NCBI RefSeq assembly: GCF_030812785.1
Contig: NZ_JAUSTJ010000003.1
Coordinates: forward strand, 868,001-932,000
Reading direction: 5' to 3'
Length of the DNA stretch: 64,000 nucleotides
Source: Sphingomonas kyeonggiensis
GTDB taxonomy: Bacteria; Pseudomonadota; Alphaproteobacteria; Sphingomonadales; Sphingomonadaceae
Under the pieces are notes generated by a model. That model was given only the letters and a program-made list of their open reading frames with translations, had not been told where the DNA came from and did not search any database. This document shows positions 17,757-25,150 of this stretch, one piece after another (position 1 is the stretch's first letter; every line of letters starts with the position of its first letter). The position numbers and the translations under genes are program-made.

Positions 17757-19790
17757 CTAGCTCGAAGACTGTCCGGCCATCTGCTGCAAGCTGATGACGA
17801 CGAATTCCGCGGGTCTGACCGGGGCGAACAGGATCAGGACGTTGACGATCCCGTTGTCCATGTCCTCCGGGGTCGTGGTCGATTCATCGCAGATCACCTG
17901 ATAGGCCTGCGAAGGCGTGGCGCCGACAAAGGCGCCCTGCAGATAGAGCGGATGCAGGAAGGCATTCACGCTCAGCCGGATCTGCGCCCAGAGCGCCGCG
18001 TCATTGGGCTCGAACACCACCCATTGCAGCCCCTGGATCAGGCTCTGCTCGAGATAGAGCGTCAGCCGGCGGACCGAGATGTACTTCCAGTCATCGTCCG
18101 CGACATTCGCCGCGGCGAGCGTGCGCGCACCCCAGGAGATGTTGTCGTAGATCGGGAAGGTGCGCAGCGCGTTGATGCCCAGCGGATTGAGCTGGCCATT
18201 CTCCTGGTCGTTCATGACATAGGAGAGCTGCTGCACCCCGGCGAGCGGCGCGGTGATCCCGGCCGGCGCCTTCCACACCCCGCGATTGACGTCGGTGAGC
18301 GCATAGACGCCCGCCATCGTGCCGCTGCCGCCCAGGTTGAGCAGCTGGGTGGAGAAGGGCGTGGGGATCTGGACCGACGGCCAATAGGTGGCGGCGCTGA
18401 TGATGCCCGTGCCGAAGGTGCCGGGCGTGCTCGTCGCCCATTGCACCGCGCTCGGCGTGCTGTTCACCGTCAGCGGCATGTCGAGGATCGCGAACGCCTT
18501 GCGCTGGAGCGCATAGTTGAGCGTCGACGTCGCCGAGGTGAGATAGTCCGACGTGGTCATGTTGGCCATGTCGGGCACCAGGATCAGGTTCACGATCTGC
18601 ATCGCATCGAGCGAGAAGATGCCCGAGCGGTTGGTCGAGTTGCCGGCGATGTCGAAGCCGCTGGGCGGCTGGCCGTCGGGATATTTGGGCGGGGTCGTCG
18701 TCGCCGGGGGGACCAGCTGCTGGGCCTGGTAGTTGACCGACTGGACGGTGAACAGCGTGGTCGGATTGCTCGACACGCTGACCAGATAATTGGCGAAGCC
18801 CGGATCGGGCACCCAGACCTGGATGAGCTGCGCCTGCGCCCCGGTCGCCGAGGCGAAGGGGGAAAGGCAGGCGCGCACCTGCGCGCTGGCCAGGCTCGGA
18901 TAGCCCATCGTGCCCGCCGCGCTCGCCAGGGCGCTCTGGATCGCCGCGATCATGTCGCCGACGGTCTGGACCGAGAAGTTCGCGGTCAGCGTGAAGGTCT
19001 GGGGCGCCGGCGGCTTGGTCGGGTCCGATCCCGGCGCCTGCACCGTCACGGTCAGTCCGGTGACGGTGACCGTGCTCTTGGGCGCGGTGAAGTTGAGGAT
19101 CGTGCCGCTGGCGAAGGGCACTAGCACCGAGGGCGTGGTGGCGAGGGTGGGCACCGCCAGCAATGCGCTGTTCTGGTTGCCCGACTGCATCACCTCGACC
19201 AGCGAGTTGGTCTGGCTGATGTCGAGCGTGACCGCGGGCAGGCTCTGCGTCTGGACGACGCTGTAGCTGCTGCTCGACGAATTGCTGTTGCTGGTGATCG
19301 AGTAGAGCGTCGCCGCCATGTTGAACGTGTTCGGCCGGTTGGTCATGTAATCGACCGTGACGAACACGTTCTCGCCCCAGGTGCCCGGGTTCTGCGAGTC
19401 GATCGCTACCAGATTGGTGCCAGTTGTCGGGGTGAGCCCTTTGCCGCCACCGCCGCCACCGCTAGAACCGGTGGGGGGAGGCGCACCCACAAGCTCGGTC
19501 TGTGGCTGTACCGGTGGTGAAGAACTGGCACAGACGCGGCTGATCCAGGCTTCGGTGCCGCCATTTAGAAAGAATTGCGATACCTGGAAGCTGGTGGTGC
19601 TGCTAGCGTCAAGGCCGCCAAAAACGCGCTGGAAATCACCAAAGTTCAAGCATTGAACCGGCGTATTCATGGGTCCGCGAGTCAAATAGCCGACAAAAGC
19701 CGTTACCGATGTCGCTACCCCCGAAATGGTGTGAGTTCCGCTTGGGAGTTCTTGGACGTATACGCCGGGATACGTTAGCTGAAGCGCCAT
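17757..19790 (-). CDS. Contractile tail sheath protein
   Basis: 677 residues, first gene of the leftward operon; ATG at 19790 with a good GGAGAG site 4 bases before it. N-terminal YPGVYVQELPSG, VTAFVGYLTRGP and FGGLDASSTTSFQVSQFF are the usual sheath signatures. The C-terminal domain with NDQENGQLNPLGINALR, WGARTLA and YISVRRLTLYLEQSL is the conserved sheath core that interlocks neighbours. A Gly-rich stretch at 109-118 joins the first 100 residues to a larger inserted domain of about 250 residues. Oddly, the first 78 or so codons (19,560-19,790) are about 52% GC, well below the rest of the gene. Only one sheath gene is seen, whereas Afp/PVC have three. Confidence 0.95.
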   Translation of the reverse strand: MALQLTYPGVYVQELPSGTHTISGVATSVTAFVGYLTRGPMNTPVQCLNFGDFQRVFGGLDASSTTSFQVSQFFLNGGTEAWISRVCASSSPPVQPQTELVGAPPPTGSSGGGGGGKGLTPTTGTNLVAIDSQNPGTWGENVFVTVDYMTNRPNTFNMAATLYSITSNSNSSSSSYSVVQTQSLPAVTLDISQTNSLVEVMQSGNQNSALLAVPTLATTPSVLVPFASGTILNFTAPKSTVTVTGLTVTVQAPGSDPTKPPAPQTFTLTANFSVQTVGDMIAAIQSALASAAGTMGYPSLASAQVRACLSPFASATGAQAQLIQVWVPDPGFANYLVSVSSNPTTLFTVQSVNYQAQQLVPPATTTPPKYPDGQPPSGFDIAGNSTNRSGIFSLDAMQIVNLILVPDMANMTTSDYLTSATSTLNYALQRKAFAILDMPLTVNSTPSAVQWATSTPGTFGTGIISAATYWPSVQIPTPFSTQLLNLGGSGTMAGVYALTDVNRGVWKAPAGITAPLAGVQQLSYVMNDQENGQLNPLGINALRTFPIYDNISWGARTLAAANVADDDWKYISVRRLTLYLEQSLIQGLQWVVFEPNDAALWAQIRLSVNAFLHPLYLQGAFVGATPSQAYQVICDESTTTPEDMDNGIVNVLILFAPVRPAEFVVISLQQMAGQSSS

Positions 19791-19998
19791 TTGACTCTCC
19801 GTCCCGGACGATGGGTTCGTCGGGGATTCCCCGTGTCGAAGTTCAGGTCTTGTTGATGACCAACGTTGTGCTTGACGATGCGCGGGTGCGTCAATAGCAT
19901 AATTTCATATCGACTCCATTTGCTTGATCTCGTTTCTTGACAGAAACAGGGATTACGTTCGGCTAACCATTTTCTGTAGGGTGGGGAGGGCGTTGACC
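19791..19998 (+). promoter_or_regulatory. Divergent promoter region of the two eCIS operons
   Basis: About 210 bases, lower in GC than the surroundings. On the plus strand TTGACG (19,872-19,877) and TAGCAT (19,895-19,900) are 17 bases apart, a good sigma70-type promoter for the rightward genes. The same -35 hexamer is one arm of an inverted repeat, TTGACG-N11-CGTCAA (19,872-19,894), so a dimeric regulator bound there would cover the promoter; the other arm gives a TTGACG on the minus strand for the sheath operon, but I find no convincing -10 for it. Confidence 0.5.
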
Positions 19999-20598
19999 AT
20001 GGCGGCCGAGAACAGCGCTTCGTTGCAGCACGCACTCGATCTCACCTTTTACGACCTGCCTTCGTCCGCCTCGATCCGGCTCGAATTTCCGATCGAGACC
20101 GGGGCGGTGATCCCGGTGCTGGTGGCGACGCCGTCGGTGCGCCTGGGGGCGAGCTATGGCGGCGGGGAGATGGTGATCCGCGGCCTGTCGATCCAGCCGC
20201 GCCGGATCGAGTTCGACATCGAGAATGCACCCGCCACGCTGCCGCTGCTCGTCCACGTCCTGTGCAGCGGCCCGTTCCTCCATGGCTGGCTGCAGGTGCC
20301 GGGCAATGTGCAGGCCTCGATCGCGACCGCTGCCCAGCGCATCCGCTTCGTCGGCCCCGGCTATTGGGCGGTGCCGCTGATCCAGCCCGAAGGCGACGGC
20401 AAGCCGGCAGCGGCCAAGCCCGCTGCACCGGCTCCGGCGCCTGCGCCTTCGTCCGCGCCGACCCCGACGCCTTCGACCAGCAAGCCGAGCCCCAGCCCCA
20501 GTCCGAAGCCGTCGCCCACGCCGGCGCCCGAGCCCAAGGCCGCGACGCCGACCCCGGCGCCCGATGCGAGGTCTCCCACGCCTACGCCGGCAAGGTGA
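19999..20598 (+). CDS. Uncharacterised eCIS-linked protein with Pro/Thr-rich tail
   Basis: 199 residues from the ATG at 19999, chosen because GGGGAGGG lies 8 bases upstream; the frame is open to a TTG at 19924. Residues 1-130 are a compact, beta-rich domain without a family I recognise (LDLTFYDLPSSASIRLEFP, then GGGEMVIRGLSIQPRRIEF, and GPGYWAVPLIQPEG near 130). Residues 131-199 are a low-complexity tail of Pro, Ala, Ser, Thr and Lys made of PTP, PSP and PAP units. No signal peptide or membrane segment. First gene of the short operon divergent from the sheath operon and ending with the PAAR-like tip, so it is probably an eCIS accessory or cargo. No function can be claimed. Confidence 0.7.
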   Translation: MAAENSASLQHALDLTFYDLPSSASIRLEFPIETGAVIPVLVATPSVRLGASYGGGEMVIRGLSIQPRRIEFDIENAPATLPLLVHVLCSGPFLHGWLQVPGNVQASIATAAQRIRFVGPGYWAVPLIQPEGDGKPAAAKPAAPAPAPAPSSAPTPTPSTSKPSPSPSPKPSPTPAPEPKAATPTPAPDARSPTPTPAR

Positions 20599-20699
20599 GC
20601 GCGGCCGCTACCCAGGATCCCTGAACAGACTCCGCGGGGGGGCGATCCGTGGACCGAAGTCTCAAAACCATCGCCACATCATTTGAAAAGGAACGTGTC

Positions 20700-21056
20700 A
20701 TGACGAGCCCCATCACGATCAATTTCCAGAACGCGACCCTGACCACGACGACCTCGCAGATCATCGTCGGTGCCGGCACCTTCGCGCTCGACACCAGCAG
20801 CGCGCTGTCGATGTCGGGCACGATCAGCTTCTCGTCGCTCTACATCACGTCGGGCGCGATCAACTTCAACGTCGAGTCGGGGACGCAGTTCACCGCCGCG
20901 ATCGTCGCGCCGGTCACCGCACCGGGCGGCGCCCCGACGCTTGAGATCACCAACTTCGCCGGCACCGTCACCGTGACCTGGCCGACCTCGACCGGCCTGC
21001 AGACCCAGACGGTGATGTCGGGCGACCCGATCACGCTGAACGGCTTCACCGGCTAA
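20700..21056 (+). CDS. Small beta-rich eCIS-linked protein, paralog A
   Basis: 118 residues; ATG at 20700 preceded by AAAAGGAACG, a plausible ribosome site, so the longer frame from 20649 is unlikely. The product is almost all beta-prone Thr/Ser/Val/Ile with no Cys, no charge clusters and no signal peptide. Its last 40 residues (ITNFAGTVTVTWPTS, then QTQTVMSGDPITLNGF) line up with the next gene product (TTITWPCATMPQTQVLM..NPLTLSG), so the two are probably tandem paralogs. I know no family for them. Both lie between the Pro-rich-tail gene and the PAAR-like tip gene; they may be tip-associated subunits, fibre-like proteins or cargo. Confidence 0.72.
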   Translation: MTSPITINFQNATLTTTTSQIIVGAGTFALDTSSALSMSGTISFSSLYITSGAINFNVESGTQFTAAIVAPVTAPGGAPTLEITNFAGTVTVTWPTSTGLQTQTVMSGDPITLNGFTG

Positions 21057-21091
21057 GCTTCGGCCTTACCTCGAATCCAGGAGACCCCCCG

Positions 21092-21466
21092 GTGTATGCG
21101 CTAGTGACGATAGACTTCGCCGGGGGTGTCGCCATGAACAACCTGGTCCAGATCCAGATCGGCAAGGCGCTGATCGCGCTCGAGGCCAGCCGGGGCGTCA
21201 CGACCACCGTCGTCGCCTTTCCCAACCTGTCGGTCTCCGGCGAGGAGGTGGGCGTCGCGACGGTGAGCGGCGGCGTGTTCGAGGGCACGCTGGCGCTGGT
21301 GCTGGCCTGTGACGGGCAGACCGATCCGGTGGTCACGCTCAAGAATCTCGTGCCCGGGCCCGGCGGGAACCCGACGACGATCACCTGGCCCTGCGCGACG
21401 ATGCCGCAGACCCAGGTGCTGATGCCCGACAATCCGCTGACGCTCAGCGGCATCGTCGCCAACTAG
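21092..21466 (+). CDS. Small beta-rich eCIS-linked protein, paralog B
   Basis: 124 residues from a GTG at 21092 with AGGAGA 7-8 bases upstream; an internal ATG at 21134 (MNNLVQIQIGKALIAL) would give 110 residues and is also possible. Beta-rich, with two Cys (LACDGQ and WPCATM). The C-terminal 35 residues share with the preceding product the pattern T-I/V-T-W-P then Q-T-Q-x-x-M then D/N-P-I/L-T-L-N/S-G, which suggests duplication and divergence. It ends 11 bases before the PAAR-like gene, so all four rightward genes are one operon. Function unknown. Confidence 0.7.
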   Translation: MYALVTIDFAGGVAMNNLVQIQIGKALIALEASRGVTTTVVAFPNLSVSGEEVGVATVSGGVFEGTLALVLACDGQTDPVVTLKNLVPGPGGNPTTITWPCATMPQTQVLMPDNPLTLSGIVAN

Positions 21467-21477
21467 GCGCGGCTGCG

Positions 21478-21870
21478 ATGCCACAGCTCGTCAGCCTGGG
21501 CGCCGTGCTTTCCTGCGACTTCGGCGCCGCGCCGATGCCGATGATCGTCCCGCCCGAAGTGCCGGTGCTCACCGACATGCTGCCCGCGGCGACGATCATG
21601 GACTTCGTGCCGCTCGAGAACATCCCCAGCTTCGGCCTGTGCTCGAGCCTGGCCAATCCGGAGGTCGCGGCGGCGACCATATTGGCGGAAGGCGTGCTGA
21701 CGCCGATGCCCTGCATCCCGGTGACGACCTCGCCCTGGTTCCCCGGCGCGCCCGAGGTGCTGCTGGAGGGCATGCCGGCCTTGTGCATGGGATCGATGTG
21801 CCTGTGCGACTGGCTGGGCGAGATCACCATCGACGAACCCGGCCAGGAAAGCGCGATGACCGACATCTGA
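21478..21870 (+). CDS. DUF4280 PAAR-like tip protein (Pvc10-like)
   Basis: 130 residues. Matches the DUF4280 PAAR-like family: GAVLSCDFGAAPMPMIV at the N-terminus, TIMDFVPLENIPSFGLC, then NPEVAAAT, GVLTPMPCIPVTTSPW and a C-terminal MCLCDWLGEI block. Six Cys at 13, 55, 79, 103, 108 and 110 are typical of the family and may bind a metal. In eCIS and type VI systems such proteins form the sharp cone at the spike tip (Afp10/Pvc10). Here the gene lies outside the main operon, on the opposite strand, about 13 kb from its spike, in an operon with the two paralogs and the Pro-tail protein. Confidence 0.9.
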   Translation: MPQLVSLGAVLSCDFGAAPMPMIVPPEVPVLTDMLPAATIMDFVPLENIPSFGLCSSLANPEVAAATILAEGVLTPMPCIPVTTSPWFPGAPEVLLEGMPALCMGSMCLCDWLGEITIDEPGQESAMTDI

Positions 21871-21873
21871 GTG

Positions 21874-21903
21874 AGACGCCTTTCTCGACGTCTGTTCCTA
21901 TTT
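21874..21903 (+). terminator. Possible weak terminator after the PAAR-like gene
   Basis: A short stem AGACG (21,874-21,878) / CGTCT (21,888-21,892) is followed by a T-rich run (GTTCCTATTTATC). The stem is only 5 base pairs, so this is a weak candidate. Confidence 0.3.
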
Positions 21904-21969
21904 ATCTTATGAATGTGGTGGGGCGTGAAATGTCACCCCCATGGTTCAGCAAGGATGGGAAGGATCATG

Positions 21970-23052
21970 ATGCCGAGAAACCAAGGGCGCAGGGCCACGC
22001 GCCGACTCGTGCTGGCGAGTCTGTTGATAGGGGCGGGGCTGGGCGGGACGCCAGCACTGGCCCAGACCAAGGCGACGCCGCCGGCCGCAGTGCCGCCGGG
22101 CGCGCCCGAGACCCCCTATGTCGATCCCGACAAGGCCTATCTGTTCGCCCACATGACCAGCGAGCATTATGGCGTGCTCTACTACGCGGTGAGCGTGGAC
22201 GGGCTGCACTGGCGCGCGCTCAATGGCGGCCAGCCGGTGTCGCAGGACTATCACGGCCATGCCTCGATCGCGAAGGGGCCGGACGGGCGCTATTACCTGG
22301 TTGGCAACAAGAGCGACGGCGACAGGCTGATCCGCTTCTGGAGCTCGACCGACCTGATCCACTGGGCGCCCTACGGCACCTATGAGCCCAAGCTGTCCAA
22401 CATCCCGGGCCTGCCCAATGCGCTGCAGCGGATCGGCGCGCCCAAGCTCTATTTCGATGCGCCCTCGGGCAATTTCCTGCTGACCTGGCACACGCCGACC
22501 GTGCCGGGCGTGCCCGACGATCCCGAGCGCTACTGGGCGAGCCAGCGGACGCTCTATGTCCAGTCCAAGGACCTGAAGACCTTCGCCGCGCCGCCCAAGC
22601 GGCTGTTCAACTGGGACATGGCGACGATCGACACGTTCGTGCGGCCCAATGACGACGGCAAGGGCTATTGCGCGATCATCAAGGACGAGCGCTATCCCTC
22701 GTACAACTGGACGACGGGCAAGACGGTGCGGATCAGCTGCGGGCCCACGCTGCTCGGGCCGTATCCGGAGCCGGGCGCGCCGATCAGCCCGAACTTCCGC
22801 GAGGCGCCGACGCTGATCCGCGCGCCGAACGGGCAGGACTGGCTGATGTATTACGAGCAATATGCCGGGGCGAGCTATGGGCTGTCCAAGGCGCCGCGGC
22901 TCGAGGGACCGTGGTACCAGGTCTCGGGCAACAGCCGTATGCCCGAATGGGATCGGTTTTCGATGCCCGAGGGGTTCCGCCACGGATCGATGATCGAGAT
23001 CAGCCGCAAGGAATATGACGCGATCGTCGCGGCTTTTCCCGAAGGCAAATAG
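21970..23052 (+). CDS. Secreted GH43-like five-bladed propeller glycosidase
   Basis: 360 residues from the ATG at 21970 (GGAAGG ends 6 bases upstream; an ATG directly before is also possible). Signal peptide at about 1-31 with a hydrophobic core LVLASLLIGAGLG ending in ALAQ. The mature part has repeated W/Y-rich blades of the GH43/GH32 clan: GVLYYAVSVDGLHW, HGHASIAKGPDGRYYLVG, LIRFWSSTDLIHW, TLYVQSKDLKTF and GASYGLSKAPRLEGPW. Typical substrates are arabinan or xylan side chains, but I cannot place a subfamily and the catalytic acids are not assigned. The convergent neighbour is a sialidase-like propeller protein, so the two may act on one glycan. Gene lies right after the eCIS cluster but is unlikely to belong to it. 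Confidence 0.75.
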   Translation: MPRNQGRRATRRLVLASLLIGAGLGGTPALAQTKATPPAAVPPGAPETPYVDPDKAYLFAHMTSEHYGVLYYAVSVDGLHWRALNGGQPVSQDYHGHASIAKGPDGRYYLVGNKSDGDRLIRFWSSTDLIHWAPYGTYEPKLSNIPGLPNALQRIGAPKLYFDAPSGNFLLTWHTPTVPGVPDDPERYWASQRTLYVQSKDLKTFAAPPKRLFNWDMATIDTFVRPNDDGKGYCAIIKDERYPSYNWTTGKTVRISCGPTLLGPYPEPGAPISPNFREAPTLIRAPNGQDWLMYYEQYAGASYGLSKAPRLEGPWYQVSGNSRMPEWDRFSMPEGFRHGSMIEISRKEYDAIVAAFPEGK

Positions 23053-23054
23053 AC

Positions 23055-23089
23055 AAAAAACACCCCCGGGCGGCGGTGCCGTCCGGGGG
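23055..23089 (-). terminator. Intrinsic terminator of the sialidase-like gene
   Basis: Stem 23,063-23,074 (CCCCCGGGCGGC) pairs with 23,078-23,089 (GCCGTCCGGGGG), one mismatch, loop GGT. On the minus strand it is followed by a T6 run (23,060-23,055). It sits between two convergent genes and may also stop rightward transcription, though without a T-run on that side. Confidence 0.75.
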
Positions 23090-23113
23090 TAGTCAGGGAT
23101 CGGTTTTCCCAGA

Positions 23114-24808
23114 TCAGTTGTAGAGCGTCACCTGGGTGGTGACCGTCGACTTGATCGCGGCATTGGTGGTGTCGGTCGCCGTGATCGTCGCGGTGTACTT
23201 GGTCGGGAGCGGCGGCGAGACGATCGCGCCGGCGCTGTCCCCTCTGCTGGCATTGCCGCACCCGGTCAGTGCCAGGATCGCAGCGAGCGACAGCACGCCG
23301 ACCGCGCTGCGCAGCGCCGAGAAGAGCAGCATCAGCGGCGCGGCGCCGACAAGCGCCAGGGCAGGCAGGCTGGCGAAGCCGAAGCCCGAGCCGCCACCCG
23401 AGGACGATGCCGAGGCCGTGCTGGTGCCCGAGCGCAGCGTCAGCTTCGCCGTCTGCGCCGCCGTGCCGGTGAAGGTCAGCGTGTCGCGGTCGAAGCTCGC
23501 GCTGCCGTTGAAGCCCGGGATCGAGACGGTGAGCTTCAGCGTTCCGAGATAGCCGCCATTGGGGCTGACGGTGACGTTGCCGCTCGCGCTCTGGTTGAGC
23601 GAGACGCCGATCGCGTCGGCGCTCAGCGCCAGGGTCGGCGAGGAGGCGTAGGTGGGCACCTTGCCGAAATAGACGCGGCAGACATTGGATGCGTCATAGT
23701 CGGTGGTCAGGCCGAACAGGGTCGTGCCGCCGGCGAGCGGCAGGAGCGGCGGCGAATAGTTCTGGCAGACATTGCTGGTGCCGGTGAGCCCGGCGATGGG
23801 GGCGGGGGCCGCCATCGTCTTCCACTTGCCGCTGCCATCGGCAGTGTCGTTGTAGAACACGACATTGCCGTTGCCCGAGCCGATGCCGGTCGTGCCGCTC
23901 TCGATCTGGCCGATCAGGAAGATGCGGCCATTGGGCAGGCCGGGGAGGGGCGCCCAGGCGACGGTGGGCGTGTGGAGGAACCAGTGGCCGTCCTCGCTCT
24001 CGACCCGGGCGCCGACGCTGCTCGCCGGGGTCCAGTTGATGCCGTCGGGCGAGGTCTTGTAGAACACGGTGCAGCCGGCGGGGCCGCACAGCTCGAAGGT
24101 CATGAAATAGCGGCCGCTGGGCAGCTTGCGGACCACGGCCATGCCCGGGCGATCGGCCTGGAGGCCGCTGGCCACGGTGCGGACCGGGGCACTCCAGTGG
24201 ATCCCGTCGGTCGAGGTGACCTGCTGGAGCATCTGCGAGAAGCCGGGAATGGTCTCGTCCGAATAGAAGCAGACCAGCGCGCCATTGGCGGCGATGGTGA
24301 ATTCGGGCTCCCACAGGCCGCCGGCCGAACGGTTCACCGTGCCGGTGGCGCAGTTGGAGAGATAGGACCAGGTCGCGCCGCGATCGGTGCTCTTGTAGAT
24401 GCGGATCTGCATCGGCTGGGCAGGGGTGTCGCCGCCCACCGAGCCGGCCCAGAGCAGGGTGCCGGCCGAGAGCGCGCCGACCGTCTGGGGCAGCTCGTAG
24501 AGCGTGCCGCAGCACAGGCCGCGCGAGAAGAGCGGGTCGGTGATCGTGCCGATCTGGCTGAAGGTCGTGCCGTTATCGTCGCTGGCATAGATCGGCTGGA
24601 TGCCGCTGCCGCCGGTGAACGTGGTGAAGCTGACGACGATGCGGCCGTTGTTCGCCGGAGTCGCATTGTGGCTGAGCTGGACGGCGCGCGGGTACATGCC
24701 CTGGGCGAGCATGGTGCGCTGGGCCAGCGCGGGCGTGGCCCAGCCGGCGGTGAGGAACGCGAATATACACAGGAGTCGCGGCAGCACGCCGCGCAGCAAT
24801 GACCTCAT
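23114..24808 (-). CDS. Sialidase-like (BNR/GH93-type fold) secreted protein with C-terminal hydrophobic hairpin
   Basis: 564 residues. Signal peptide 1-29. Residues about 35-400 are a six-bladed sialidase-fold propeller: PIYASDDNGTTFSQIG, IRIYKSTDRGATWSYL and VTSTDGIHWSAPV are Asp-box (S-x-D-x-G-x-T-W) blades. The family fits exo-acting sialidases or arabinanases (GH33/GH93-like); an Arg triad is not assigned. Residues 400-470 look like an Ig/pilin-like beta-sandwich, a Ser/Gly linker follows, then a strongly hydrophobic stretch (about 478-515) ending in ALTGC, and then a second beta stretch to the C-terminus. A lipobox-like LTGC at residue about 517, inside the protein, is unusual. Not in an operon; divergent from the TonB receptor at 25,151. 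Confidence 0.75.
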   Translation of the reverse strand: MRSLLRGVLPRLLCIFAFLTAGWATPALAQRTMLAQGMYPRAVQLSHNATPANNGRIVVSFTTFTGGSGIQPIYASDDNGTTFSQIGTITDPLFSRGLCCGTLYELPQTVGALSAGTLLWAGSVGGDTPAQPMQIRIYKSTDRGATWSYLSNCATGTVNRSAGGLWEPEFTIAANGALVCFYSDETIPGFSQMLQQVTSTDGIHWSAPVRTVASGLQADRPGMAVVRKLPSGRYFMTFELCGPAGCTVFYKTSPDGINWTPASSVGARVESEDGHWFLHTPTVAWAPLPGLPNGRIFLIGQIESGTTGIGSGNGNVVFYNDTADGSGKWKTMAAPAPIAGLTGTSNVCQNYSPPLLPLAGGTTLFGLTTDYDASNVCRVYFGKVPTYASSPTLALSADAIGVSLNQSASGNVTVSPNGGYLGTLKLTVSIPGFNGSASFDRDTLTFTGTAAQTAKLTLRSGTSTASASSSGGGSGFGFASLPALALVGAAPLMLLFSALRSAVGVLSLAAILALTGCGNASRGDSAGAIVSPPLPTKYTATITATDTTNAAIKSTVTTQVTLYN

Positions 24809-25150
24809 CGATTTTCTCCCCTTCTACCCGGCTTGGGCCGGCGCTGTTGGTTCCGCGCATCGGGGGTGGAGGTCGGCCGCCCTGGATCGCGCGGCGAACT
24901 AACTGCGCCACATTCCTGCAGGCGTCAATAAATATGATGAATAGGATATAACGGTGTAATCCGTTCTTTAGCCCATTTATCGCCCTGCAGTCGGTCGCGA
25001 GGGAGTGTGGCGGCGGCGCCACAGGTGAGTGGGTCGTCCACGGCGTCCTTCAAAAGGGGCTTGTGGGGCGTCCATTGGTCCGCTAGTTCTGAATGATAAT
25101 ATTAATGAGGGCACGCTGCGCTAGTGCCCGCCAATCGGGAGGGAGATCTG
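24809..25150. promoter_or_regulatory. Divergent intergenic region, sialidase-like gene / TonB receptor
   Basis: 342 bases, no gene seen. An AT-rich block at about 24,925-24,960 and a second one, GATAATATTAATG, near 25,097-25,110 are likely promoter elements for the two divergent genes. The ribosome site of the receptor is GGGAGG, just before 25,151. I see no clear -35/-10 pair and no long inverted repeat. Confidence 0.45.

Noticed and set aside
1..21870. Type VI secretion system or complete contractile prophage
   Set aside because: No TssJ/L/M membrane complex, no ClpV-type double AAA+ protein, no capsid, terminase or integrase; gene set and order fit eCIS.
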